Source: Hyparrhenia diplandra
Taxonomy: Eukaryota; Streptophyta; Magnoliopsida; Poales; Poaceae
DNA: 64,000 bases
Direction of reading: 5' to 3'
Assembly (NCBI GenBank): GCA_015847255.1
Contig: JADLZK010007786.1
Coordinates: forward strand, 62,001 to 126,000
The notes beneath the pieces were generated by a model. It ran no database searches. It saw only the letters and a program-made list of their open reading frames with translations, and was not told the origin of the DNA. The first letter of the stretch is position 1; each line of letters starts with the position of its first letter. This document shows positions 1 through 11,000 of the stretch, one piece after another. The translations under genes were made by a program, and so were the position numbers.

Positions 1-800
1 CACTAAACCAAGAAAGCGGTATAAAAGAAGACGAATAAGTTGTCAAAATACACGATCGACAAGAAAGACAAATTGCTATAAAATCACTACCTATCTTTTT
101 GACATCAACATAAAGCTACGCAACTTCAGTTGAGTATGTACTAAGCTCCCGGTAGCTCTTAAGTATTTCTGAAAAAACAAATTCATCATCAGGTAAATAG
201 ATGAATACTAAGGAAAACTTGAAGTGCAGCACTCATCATAAATTTTGGCGTGAATCTGAAATGTGTTTGTAGCCATTGAATGATTTGTTGCTTTGATCTA
301 GAAAGCAAATAACTGTGTTGGTGTTGAAAAAGAAACTAGCAGCCCAATAATATCAGAACCAACTAACTCTTTTCAGAGTACGAGCCAACTAATTTTTGGA
401 TCTGAACAGCATACATGCTTCAAAGCCTGGACAGGCACAGACATGAAGCTTAAGGTCCAGAATCATTTTGTGGTAGACAAAAGGCCTTATCCCAGCTTTA
501 TATTGAAAACTGTAAACGTAACTGTTTACGCTCGGGGTTACCAGCCTACAAGACGAGAGCACAGAAACAAGTTCCAACATCTCTTACACACAGTTTTTAG
601 AAAACAACCCCTCACTGACTTCTAAGCAAAATAAGAACAAGCAAAATCATTTTGTTGAAGCTACAAGATGCTAAAACACTGTGATAGAAAAGTTTAAGAC
701 TAACCTGGAGAAGACTTAATGCTGAGATGCTGCACCAGGAGAAGATGGACAAGCCGCCGTGAAAGCAATCAAGAAGAAAGATCCCAGCTTCCCTGAAAAT
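1..800 (-). other. 5' flank and leader of an RLK copy lying off the left edge
   Basis: This stretch is a diverged copy of about 58,720-59,430, the 5' region of RLK B. Both begin with a 'caccaaaccaagaaagc'-like string followed by 'ggtataaaagaag' or 'gtataaaagaag', and both carry 'aagctacgcaacttcagttg' near 115 and 58,912. Read on the minus strand, both end in a probable splice donor, ctccag|gttagtctt (about 700-715 here, 59,342-59,356 there), which suggests a non-coding first exon. The kinase exons themselves would lie to the left of base 1. No protein in this stretch is convincing. Confidence 0.6.
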
Positions 801-1324
801 GGCCAAAAATTTAGGGTGAGCACTATGTGGTTGCTGTGTGACTTGTCAGTCGACATCAGCCAACCGAAGGGTAGGGATGGAAATTGAACATGGATATTTC
901 ATTCCAAGTATATGGATGTAGATATTTATGGAAAATGAGATACTGGTGTGAAAAGTGAAATGACAAATGGTTGTAGTAGGTATGAGCACTTTTGCAATGG
1001 TTCGAAAAATACTATTTTTTTAGATTACACAGCGCAGACACCTACGACATGCATACACACTCACCCCTACGAATACGCGTGCACAAATCCTATCTCTATG
1101 AGGGCCTTCAAGGACTGAGCCAAGTAGAAATGGAGATTCGAAGTCACCACAGGTCGTCATCGACAGCAACGCCGCTACCACTTAAAGCATAACGTTAGAA
1201 AATCCTGAAATAAATCCATAAAATGCGAGCACCCGTGCCAAGTCGAGGGCTTATCCGGGGAGGGACCTAACCAACTGATCTACGATCACTTACAAGTACT
1301 TTTGTTTTTAATTTTCTTACAATA
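800..1324. other. intergenic, nothing recognised
   Basis: AT-rich sequence with no splice-linked coding signal and no repeat ends that I could pair. The short open frame at 992-1192 has no recognisable motif. Confidence 0.4.
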
Positions 1325-1564
1325 CTCCCTCCGTCTCGAGAAAAAACATGCAACTATGGGTTACGTGCCGGATAAACTAGCTCGTGTTTGACCAAGTTTC
1401 TAGCAAATAGTACTCGTATTTGTTGCTCCAAATTATTTTATTATAAAAATATATATCATAAATAAATCCATAAAAATGCATATTTTTTATCTATAATTTA
1501 TCAAACTTGGTTGACTAAAACATGACACTATGCTAGAATTGCATGTTTTCTTAGACGGAGAGAG
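1325..1564. mobile_element. Stowaway-like MITE
   Basis: About 240 bp starting ctccctccgtct and ending agacggagagag, which is an inverted repeat of the typical Stowaway terminus, flanked by TA on both sides (1323-1324 and 1565-1566). The AT-rich interior has no ORF. Its right half was copied again by the adjacent tandem duplication (near 1790-1848). Confidence 0.8.
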
Positions 1565-2066
1565 TATAACTAAGGAAGATTTTTTTATAAAGTTTAAATT
1601 ATATCCTTAAACGTATATATTGGACAATTGATAGTTGTATTTGCAATAGGTTCCTTTTTTTCTTTGTGACTTAACTAGGTTCCAAGTTCTGACGTTTAGC
1701 GGCGGTCAGATGACGCCGTACCTGTACGCGGCGCTGCGACAGGGCCTTCTGTGGGCGGACGACCAAGAGGAAGCGGACGCGGGGGTGGTTGACTAAAAAA
1801 CATGACACTATGCTAGAATTGCATGTTTTCTTGGACGGAGAGAGTATAACCAAGGAAGATTTTTTTATAAAGTTTAAATTATATCCTTAAGCGTATATAT
1901 TGGACAATTGATAGCTGTATTTGCAATAGGTTCCTTTTTCTTTGTGACTTAACTAGGTTCCAAGTTCTGACGTTTAGCGGCGGTCAGATGACGCCGTACC
2001 TGTACGCGGCGCTGCGACAGGGCCTTCCGTGGGCGGACGACCAGGAGGAAGCAGACGCGGGGGTCG
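1509..2066 (+). repeat. 280-bp direct tandem duplication
   Basis: Unit 1 (about 1509-1786) and unit 2 (about 1787-2066) are nearly identical. Each begins ggttgactaaa, contains catgacactatgctagaat (1521 and 1801), and ends in the same GC-rich coding piece (MTPYLYAALRQGL). The unit joins the right half of the Stowaway MITE to the start of the CCCH pseudogene, so the duplication happened after the MITE arrived. A few substitutions and single-base length differences separate the copies. Confidence 0.9.
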
Positions 2067-3110
2067 ACGGATACGGCTGTGACGAATTCGGCATGTACGA
2101 GTTCTAGGACCGGCGGTGCGCTTCGTCTTTCGGCATCTTGCTTTGCTGCGGAGGTGTATCTTCTACGGCTCCGATAACTACTAGCTACCTAGGTGTTGAG
2201 TTATCTTTGTATAGGCGCAGCTTGCTGGGGTTGTTAGGTGGAGGGTTCCCTGCCCCTCGCTTTTCTTGCTTTTCGTTTTGTTTAAGGTTTTTCGTTGGTG
2301 TTTCTCCTGCGATGTCTTCGGCATCGGGGTTTGTTGTATTTGGATTTGGTTTTCTCCTCTTAATGAAATACGGGTGAACGGCCCGATCGCGAAAATAAAG
2401 GACGGCGGTGCCGCCGCCTGCGACGGTGCAGCCACGACGGCGAATGCCCCTTCGCGCGCAAGGGAGGCCCGCGCCCCGCGATCCGCGCAAGAACCGCTAC
2501 TCGCCACCTCTTGTCCACAATTTTGCAAGGGCGGTGCGGCGGCGGCCACATCTTGCGCACCGGCGCGCGGTTTCGATCAAGTCTCGGCTCCTCCGGCACG
2601 CTACGCAGCCAGCCCCGCGCAAGGAGGACATCGGCTGGCGGCACCGGGTGTACTTCTTCGTGCACACACCGATCAACTTCGCCCGCTGCAGCACCAGTAG
2701 TCCAGCCCTCACGGCCTCGCTGGTCGCTCGTCGCTCGTCGAGTCCTACGACGGATCCCCGCTGAGGCACCAGGCGTTCGAGCTACCTCACTAGCAGCATC
2801 ATGTCCTCCTGCGCCTCGACATCCACCACGAAGGCATCCTCCTACGACCGCAGCTTGTTCGACCAAATCCCCGACCCGACCGACATCGGCGACACCTTCC
2901 TCATCCGCGTGCTCCCTACCCACGCCGCAGCGCTGGCCATCTATATGCCCCCTGTTTTCGAGACGAAGAGTGCTCGTCTGAAAACAGGACAAGAAAAATC
3001 AAACAACTCGAATGTCCATCATATCGGTTCTTCAGCGACTAAGGACATTATTCAATATCGGCCATTTTTTGCTCTAACGGCGATGCATGCATCGGCCATT
3101 GTTTGAGAGC
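1680..3110 (+). pseudogene. tandem-CCCH zinc-finger protein pseudogene (OsTZF-like)
   Basis: Fragments match the order of plant arginine-rich tandem CCCH zinc-finger proteins (RNA-binding stress regulators). Seen: MTPYLYAALRQGLPWADD, then YGCDEF.MYEF before a stop at about 2105. After an insertion come HDGECPFA, a DPRKNRYS-type segment, a disrupted CPxFxKGG finger, HRVYFFVHTP, and finally SYDGSP..RHQAFE near 2738-2785. These pieces lie in different frames, the N-terminus is missing, the start segment is present twice through the tandem duplication, and a retroposon fragment interrupts it at 2119-2399. No intact finger remains. The family assignment rests on motif order that I recognise; the broken state is seen directly. 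Confidence 0.65.
2119..2399 (+). mobile_element. 3' fragment of a non-LTR retroposon in the CCCH pseudogene
   Basis: The insert ends in an aataaa-like tail (gcgaaaataaa) and is bracketed by 'aggaccggcggtgc' on the left (about 2107) and 'aggacggcggtgc' on the right (about 2399), a probable TSD with one indel. Its body shares 'ctacctaggtgttgag' and 'ggggttgttaggtggag' with 53,420-53,490, the 3' part of the retroposon in MEKK B. The two are members of one family. Confidence 0.65.
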
Positions 3111-3119
3111 ACTAGGCCT

Positions 3120-4830
3120 CTTGCCAAATGCTAGGGAAATATTTTTTAGATACCTCCTATCGTGGTTCTATACCACGGTCTTAGTAAAATGTGTGGCTCG
3201 CGTGCGGGATCTCCGGTGGCCTAGCTCTAATGTGACATAGGATGTATACTAGTTCAGGCCGTCGGGGCCCTACGTTCAATGGATCACTATGAGATCGAGC
3301 TCAAAATTCTTATAGTAGGGGTATACAAGCGGGGAGAGAGGGAGAGGACTCCCAAGTCTTTGTGAGTGGTGTATGATTGAGTCAAGTGCCAATAGCGAAG
3401 CTCGTGTGGGTGCTTAGCTTCTTGCCCTTCCCAGTGGCGGTGGGGTCCCTTTTATAGCACCAAGGGGCATACACGAGGCCATCGGGGAGAGTCAACAAAG
3501 AAAGTGTAAGAATGTATAATTGTACTTGTACGGGGGGGCTATCGAGCTGCCTTGTGTTGTCGTGAGACTTGCGTCTTTCGCTGGCTGATCACGAGGCCCG
3601 GATCGAACGGGAATCCCGCCGTCGGGTGAGGGTCGCGTGTCCGGACGAGTTCCTCAAGCTTTCTAAATGCGCCGACACCTTAATCATGGTCGGTGTGCTC
3701 TGGCCGACGCCGTAATCGAGTACAGGGGCATGGAGGTGTCCCGTCAAGGGTTCGTTACCTACCTATCTTGCTGACTATGTCTGAATCCCTGCTAACCAGG
3801 TTGAAAGTGGATTGCCCTGACAGAGCTCAGTTGGAGTGGGTGGCTGCCAGTGTCGGCATTTTGAATACCGGGTGTCAAGAGTCCGACTAGTAAAAATGAT
3901 GCCGCTTGTGTTAAGCATTTTAGGAGGAACGAGGGGAGGAGATGATGGTGCGTTGGAGTAAACAAGAGCAGGAGACACAAGATTTATCCTGGTTCAGGCA
4001 CGAATGCCCTACGTCCAACTTTGAGACTTCCTTCATGTTACTTCACACTGGAGTGCTTGTAGTAGGGGATACAAGCGACGGAGAGAGGGACAGGAGTCCC
4101 AAGTCTCAAGGAAGAAGAAGAAGGTAGAGAGGCCCTTTTCGGCGGGAGCCCCCTTTCCTGGTGGTCTGTCCTCCTCCTTTTATAGCTCAAGGAGGAGTTC
4201 TTACTTTTACATCTAGTGAGAAGTTTTTGCGTCCAACTTGTTGCTCAAGCCTGCGGTCGCTGACTTGCGGTAGGCGGTTCATTCCCGCCTGGCGATGGCG
4301 ACCGAGGCAGCGAGTACTCATTCAAGGTCCTGCATAATGGCGTTAGTCAAAGAAAGAAAACCATGCTGCCGTCATGCCCAAGGTTAGGTCATGTGGGCCC
4401 TTGATTGGACGCGACGCGGTGGCTTCGTCATGTTCAATAAGTTTTTCCCTACCACACTCTGCACTGTCCATGATGGCTTGGCAACAGTGAGTAAGTTCAT
4501 CCTTGGGTGGCACGGTGGTCAGACTTATCATGAGACTATACCCGGTCGACTGCGGTGCAGCGATATTTGCGAAGTTGTCGATTTGTCGGATCCTTCACAT
4601 GTCGCGTCATGTTGACAAAGGAGTGGGGAAAGGACGACACCCCGTCCTTATCCTTTCGATAGAAGGATTCATTCGAGCCTCGGACCCGTGCTCAAGGCTT
4701 GGGCGAGTCAGAGTTGGGACCGAGGCCGCGTCCCCTGGTTCCCTGCACTTTCTTTACGAGCTTGTGGTTTTGCGGTCATTCCAGATGGGTCATTAATGGG
4801 CCTTCGTGCGTCGGCCCTTGTGAACCCCAA
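3120..4830. repeat. degenerate LTR-retrotransposon debris (probably Ty3/gypsy LTRs)
   Basis: Two diverged related blocks (about 3240-3480 and 3950-4200) share 'tagtaggggtatacaagcg'/'tagtaggggatacaagcg', 'gagagaggga', 'tcccaagtct', and a ccttttatag string that reads as ctataaaagg on the minus strand. This looks like two old LTRs with a minus-strand promoter. No complete LTR pair, primer binding site or polyprotein was delimited. Confidence 0.4.
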
Positions 4831-6240
4831 CAGTAGCCCCTGAGCATGCAAGGGGCATTTTGCTCCTTTGTGCACTGAAGTTTTTTATTAACGCGGGCTC
4901 GGGTCCTACTTCTTTGCGCCACTCAGCCTCAGTTTTGGCTAAGAGTCATGTCGTGTGGACGGGTCTTGAGGCGGCTTCCCTCCTCGATGAAGGGGTTATC
5001 GTTTTGCCTTTGCTATCCTTCCCGCCGTGTCATGGTGGGCCCCTTGTGTTTATGCGGGGGGCGACCACGCCCGAGGTTTGGGAAGCATCCGGCCTCTCCA
5101 GCGCCTTTCGGACTTCAAGAGGATGTTATGGCGCTAAATCGGGAGGAAGTGGGGCGGTCGCCGCATGCGGCGGTCCCACTTTGCTTTCGAGGGGGCACCG
5201 AACGGTTCCGAGGGCCGCCCGATGATTATATAATGGGCACCCGAGTGCATGTCTGTTTATTTCTCCGGTTCCTCCCCGTCTTCTTCCTCGGGAAAAAAAA
5301 AAACCCCTTCTAACATGGTTTTTCGCTTTTCCTTAGGATGGCAGACTTATCTCTTCTTCACTCCCTTCCCCACCAGGCTCAAGGGGCCGGCGGCGTCGCC
5401 CGTCGTCGCGATGAGGTGGAGGAGATGCAACGCATGCGCCTGCAACGCATGCATCCTTCTTGGCAAGGTTTGCCTGAGGGCGTCAGGCGTGACTGACCCC
5501 TGCCGGTGATCGCGGCTCCCGTACCTACGGTTGCCGCGATCAGCTCCTTCACCGACGGGTGCGGCTTCGCCCTCTACCGCAGCAGCAAGGGCTCAGGCGC
5601 TGGCGGCTCCCGTCGCTGTTACGGGGCCATCATTTCCGGCTGGACCTTTCGACGAGCTCCGCTCTCGTCGGGCGGAGGCGAGCTCCCATTTGGCGGATGC
5701 AGGCGGGTCGGTTGACGTGCTTGAGCAACACGTTGAGTTGATGCGCCTTCAATGCGAGCGCGCCGACCGTGCCTCCGCCGGTAAGTCAGACTTCTTATTT
5801 CTGCCGCTATTGCGTCTAGGTTTTGTTTGATTGGACCTCTTGCTCCTCAGAGTGCGTTGCAGAGATAGAGCGGCTCTGAGCTCAGCATCAGCAAGAGGTC
5901 CGCCTGGCGGTCGTCTGAGGCCTTCGTCGCGGACTGCCATTGCTTTTGGCCATGGCGGAGTCGACGACGGGCTACAACTGAACCCACGTGCAAGGGTTCT
6001 GGCATGACGAGACCTTAGAGTCTTATCGTGCCATCATCCCTCAGTGCGCACATGCACAAGACGCCGTGGTGGCGGCGGCCAATGTCGACGCGCTTGCTGC
6101 CGGCGAGGAACTGTGAGCTGTCCCGAGGCTCTACTTCTTCCGATCGGGGAGTCAATTTTCTACTTTGTATTTTTACATAGCTAGGATGGGGAACGTGTTC
6201 CTCCCAGTGACCCGATGCCAGGCGGTGTATAATCCATGCC
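4830..6240 (+). repeat. GC-rich retroelement remnant, plus-strand coding traces
   Basis: Long but broken GC-rich frames run through here. The segment near 5640-5790 reads FDELRSRRAEASSH and then VDVLEQHVELMRLQCERAD, a coiled-coil-like stretch of the sort seen in the extra or gag-like frames of grass gypsy-type elements. A probable donor (gccg|gtaagtc) lies at about 5780. I cannot assign a domain with certainty and see no intact gene. Confidence 0.35.
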
Positions 6241-6840
6241 ATAGCCATACCGTAAAAGCTGCGATTTATGGGGGTTTCCGTTTGGATTTCGTTGCTTGTT
6301 TCGCCACCTCAGTCACTCCTACAGTCCTAGTGCTGTCGGCATAGACTTGACTCTTGCTTGGTGCACCAGCCATCATGCAACTCTTTAGTCTTTTTTCTAG
6401 CAGTCCCGTGTGCACGCACCCACTGTTTTCTGGTGCTATGGCTGCTGCTTTTCCTCCAGAACATATTCTTCTGAATTTCGAGTGTTCAACTTTACAGTTT
6501 GCATGCACAACAGATGCGACGTAACCACAAGGTGCTGATAATACACAAAAGCAAATTGAGTCAACTGGTAGATTTAAAAATTCCAAGAGAAGTCATGCGC
6601 GATCCACATTCTGCGTTGTGCCACTCGCCTGAAGGAGCAGAGTAGTCTGATAGAGCTTGGAAAACCATTTGCACATCTCCTTTGCTGACGACCCAAGTAG
6701 AATGGTCTTGAAGAATGTTTACAAGGAAGACTAGGATTACTACCGTTCCGTGCTAGCAATGATTGTATTTTAGCATGACCTCGTGGCCCATTTTCCAGGA
6801 TCGGCTCGGGTTTGGGTAAGCCACATCCACACTGGGAGCG
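6240..6840. other. intergenic, nothing recognised
   Basis: Mixed-composition DNA between retroelement remnants. The short open frames on both strands carry no family motif and no splice context. Confidence 0.3.
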
Positions 6841-7118
6841 GGTGGAAGGCGAAGGCTGCCTTTTCAGAGGCTACTGTGCTTGGAAGTGAGACGGTTTTGA
6901 ATGATTTGATGGAGCTCGGCTTGATGGAGCTCGGCTTGTATGCGTATGTGCTTGCTTGTATTTGTTTTCTTTAAGGTCCTCTGTGCAATTTTGTTTAGAC
7001 AGCTGCCTCTGTGCCCTGTTCGATCGTATCTGTACACGTACGTGTACTTGTATGCGTATGTGCTTGCTTGTATTTGTTTTCCTTACCTGAGTAATACAGA
7101 TATGGTTTATCAAAAAAA
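6840..7118 (+). mobile_element. 3' tail of a non-LTR retroposon
   Basis: The sequence ends gtaatacagatatggtttatc followed by about ten A, closely matching the tail of the element at 13,087-13,981 (ggtaatacag..ttttatt plus A). It contains an internal direct repeat: 'tatgcgtatgtgcttgcttg' occurs at about 6938 and again at 7051. A 15-bp tandem 'gatggagctcggctt' sits just upstream (about 6909). The 5' boundary is unclear. Confidence 0.55.
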
Positions 7119-7559
7119 AAATCACCATATATACAAACAGTCACGTGTTGTGCACCCGGCTCTTCAGCATTGGTCAAAGAGTTTCTGCATTCTGGAACAG
7201 GAACTAATGATCTTGATTCTGTTGACAGTAATGGGGGTACAGTTAGTTTAAGTGAGCTGAATGAAGGGACGTATTGGCCTAGGGTGTTTCCTAGCGATCG
7301 CATCGCCGAGTAAGCTCTCAACAAAAAAATATTTCAGTGTACCAACGAGCAAAGCGAAGCCCATGGGCCATGGCACATTACGGTGATTATTCTACCACCA
7401 ACCTGGGCCGTGACAAATATTATGGTTGGGGCCATCCCACATAGTTTTTTTTGGGGGCAATCCCACGCAGAATTGAAACTGGTTGACCGCATAGGTGAGC
7501 TCAATCATCGGGGAGAACGCGTGGAGACAACGTTCACGAAGATGGACAGTATACTATAG

Positions 7560-8078
7560 ATGAGGATCGAACTCCTTGTCATAACTCCCATTTTTTAAAG
7601 GGGAGATCAAGGAGGCTTTATTCCATATGTTTGCGACAAAGCCCTGGGTTCCGATGGGTTCCTCACTTTTTTCAGAGACACTCGGAGCTATGTGGCAAGA
7701 AGGTCTACGTGGTGAGGAAGTGTCAACAAGTATCAACGAGACTTTGATCATTTTGATCCCCAAGCTGGCAAGGCGAGGAGATCGGTCAATTTCGGCCTAT
7801 AAGCCTATGTAACATGATATACAAAATAGCCTCCAAGGTGTTGGTCAATAGGTTGAAGGTTATCTTGCCAGACACAGCTTTGGAGGAGCAATCAGTCTTC
7901 TTCCAGGTCTGACTTATTACAGATAATATCATGACTTCTTATGAGTTCTACACTTTATGAAGCGGAAGAGGGCCAATGGCTTGAGGTGATGTGCCTCGAT
8001 GTTGGATATGAAAAGGATCGATTGTGTTGAAATGGGGATATATCTAGCTGCCATCATGGGCGGTTAGGCTTCCGTCAA
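7560..8078 (+). pseudogene. L1-type LINE reverse-transcriptase fragment (LINE 1)
   Basis: In shifting plus-strand frames the sequence reads INETLIILIPK, then a degraded 'YK.M..MIYKIASKVLVNRLK' block, a damaged QSVFF-type motif and LHFMKRKRANGLR, followed by LDMKR. This order is the N-terminal part of an L1 reverse transcriptase (palm motifs 1-3). Several frameshifts and stops break it. It ends abruptly at 8078, where the poly(T) of LINE 2 begins, so LINE 2 inserted into LINE 1. Confidence 0.7.
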
Positions 8079-11000
8079 TTTTTTTTTTTTTTTGAGAAAA
8101 CCAAGACATTTATTAGCAGCATCTTGCTGCAATGAAAGAAAATGGTTCAGAAGTTACACATTGCAGTGCCAACTTGAGAGGGCAACTGCTGCCATGAGAG
8201 GTATTGGAACAAGTTACAGTAGGCCGATTACATGAATTTCTAGAGAAACCGAAAGCCCTGAGTGGCTAGAATGTGAGCCGTGCTATTCATAATTCTTTCA
8301 ATCTTGAGCACTTGGACTGGGTTGGTGGCCATCAGATTTAGGAACCTTTGTGTGAAGGTCTTGGCTTCCCACTTTGGAGGGCAATCATAGTCGGATCCAT
8401 TTAAAAAATGGACAAGTTGTTGGTTGTCCATGAGAAAAGAGACTTCATCAATTTGGAGCTTGGATATAACCCAGGCTGCACAAGCCAGAGCTGCTGCTTC
8501 GGCCATGAGAACCGAGGTGATTGAACCAATCTTTGCTTTGATGTAGATGTAAAGATTGTTTCTTGGGTCCCTGGATAAAAATTCCTAGGCCCGCTTTCCT
8601 TGGGGCTGTTGTCGAGTTGTCTGGAGCTGTAGACGCATCAGAGTAACACTTGGCTCCTGTCAACAGCAAGGGATTCCTGCAGAAAACAAGATGTTTTGGC
8701 AGGCGTTTCATATGGTGTTTTGGCCTTCCTTCAGTGTAGGTACCGCAGTAGTAAGAACACTTTGTTGCTGCAAATAGCTGACTTGGTCGCCTTCTTGAGT
8801 CCCTGTTAATTTATTTGTGGTGACCTCGTGAAAGGTCACATGCCGATGATGCTTGGGAGATCTCTGCATCAATGGCATATTGAACCCGTGTGAAACCGAC
8901 CACATTCGCCTTTGAAACCCGACATCATTTCGCGCTTTCGGATGAAAAACCACAAGGTGGTAATGATCCCGCATAATATATCTTCAGGAGTAGAATTTGT
9001 TATGATTAATGATAGAGCTTGTTGCACTCCATCTTGCTCATTAGGCAAAAAAGAAGATTCGAGAGGGGTCTGGATGAAAACCAGACAGCCCTTGCAAAAG
9101 GGCAATGGAAGAAGAGGTGGGAGTCATTTTCATTTTGGTTCTGAGATGGAGCAATTTGTCCAATTTTTAGTTGAGAGCCTGGCAGCTCTTGCACTGTGAG
9201 CCGCCCTTCTCACAAGTCTCCGTGCAAAGGTTTTAATGTTGGGTGTGATGAGCCTGTGCTTCCACTCTCTCTGAAGAATGTTCCTGCACTCAGATGTAAT
9301 GCTTCTTGCTCCATGTGATGGGAGAGAAACCTGCATATTGTTGTTAAGAAATTGGAAAGCCTCTTTAGCAGAACAAGTCCCTTTGGCAGAGGACCTCCAG
9401 ATTACCTTGTCATCGTTAGAAGAAGGCACAGTGGTAACATTGCAAATAGAGTTTGTAGCATCATTGTCAAATATTTGGTTAATAAAATCAGTGTTCCATG
9501 CTGCTGCATCTTGAGTCCAAAGATCAGAGATATTTTGAGGAAGTTTATCAACAGTGACAGGTAGTTTTATGTGATTGTGAATCTCTTTCCAAACACTACA
9601 CCAAGGTGTGGGCCAAATGCTAGAGTTTCCCTTTTGAATTTGAATAGTGCAATTATTGACAAGAGTGTTTTTGACATGCATTATAGAGGACCAGAAAGCA
9701 GATTTGATGTGATTGTTACTAGTTGTCCAGAAACTTTTGAAAGGAAAATATTTAGCTTTGAGGATGGCAGTGAGAAATGGATTTTTACCTGTAGCAATAT
9801 TCCGGGCTGCATGAAGAATGAGGCTTCGTTCACCGTTAAGCGTGTCCCTCACACCTGAAAGGTCCTAATGGCTAGAGGGGGGGAGGGGTGAATAGGCTAT
9901 TAAAAATTCTTGCAACAACACTAAGCACCCGGATTAGTAAATAAGATGGCGAAGCTAAATAAGCGGTGCTACGAGCTATCTATGCAAGCCACAAGCAAGA
10001 GATGATATTTCTAATATCTCTAAGATCACTCAAGGGCTATGTCACTAGTTTACTCCTAGGTGAACAAGCAATTCTAACTAGATTACCAACTAGGAGCTAG
10101 CAAGACTAAGCAACCTACACAAGCTACTCAAACTAACTAACTAAGCACCCTAACAAGATATGCTACTAAGTAATGCAAAGGAGTGCTAGAATACAATACC
10201 ACCGTTGTCGAGTAGAGGTTATGGCCAATCACCGTGTACAAGAAATCTCCAACGAGCAAGAACAAATGACACGATGATTTTTCACCGAGGTTCACGTGCT
10301 TGCCAAGACGCTAGTCCCCCGTTGTGGCGACACACTCACTTGACGGTTGCTAAGCTTAATGGCCGGTGCCAAAACCCCGGTGGGAGCTCAAACAAACGAT
10401 CACAAGAGAGGGTCCAACAAGCCACGAGCAATCCACTAGTGCTCCTTTCGCGAATCTCCCGCGGGGTAAGGAACGACCCCTCACAAACCACCGGTGTGGC
10501 CTTGAACAAGCTCCAATCGAGCTCAACACCGCCTCTTGCTCCAAGCCGCTAGGAAACCGGGCAAATTCCCAAGAAAACAAGAATCCCGCGGCTTCTCCAA
10601 GGATGAAGTGCCTCTAGATGCAATCACAAATGCAATGCACTTCTATCACTCTCAATCTCACCAAGAATTCGAGTTATCGATGGAGAGATGAGTGGAGAGG
10701 AGTCTCAAATGCTCACAAGCAAGTTAGAGTGTTCAAATATGCAAGAGAGGGGCTAGGAACTAGCCATCCAAGTATATATAGCCCACCTCAAGAAATGGAG
10801 CCGTTGAGCTTCAAAATGGGCATTCTCAGCGGCAGCCGATCGGACGCACCGACCGGACTCACCCACGGGTCCGGTCAAAGCGTCCGGTCGCACCATTTTG
10901 TGCGTCGGCCCGACAGACAAGCTCCTCGGGCCCACGGCCGACAACGTCGCCGAGAGTCCCGGTCGATGCTTCCGATGCCGTCGTCCGGCCGATCCACCGA

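Noticed and set aside
2181..2992. Long overlapping ORFs on both strands (up to 210 codons)
   Set aside because: They are GC-rich antisense or shifted shadows of the CCCH pseudogene and the retroposon fragment; the peptides lack domains.
8912..9858. Plus-strand ORFs of 70-95 codons
   Set aside because: Antisense of LINE 2 ORF2.
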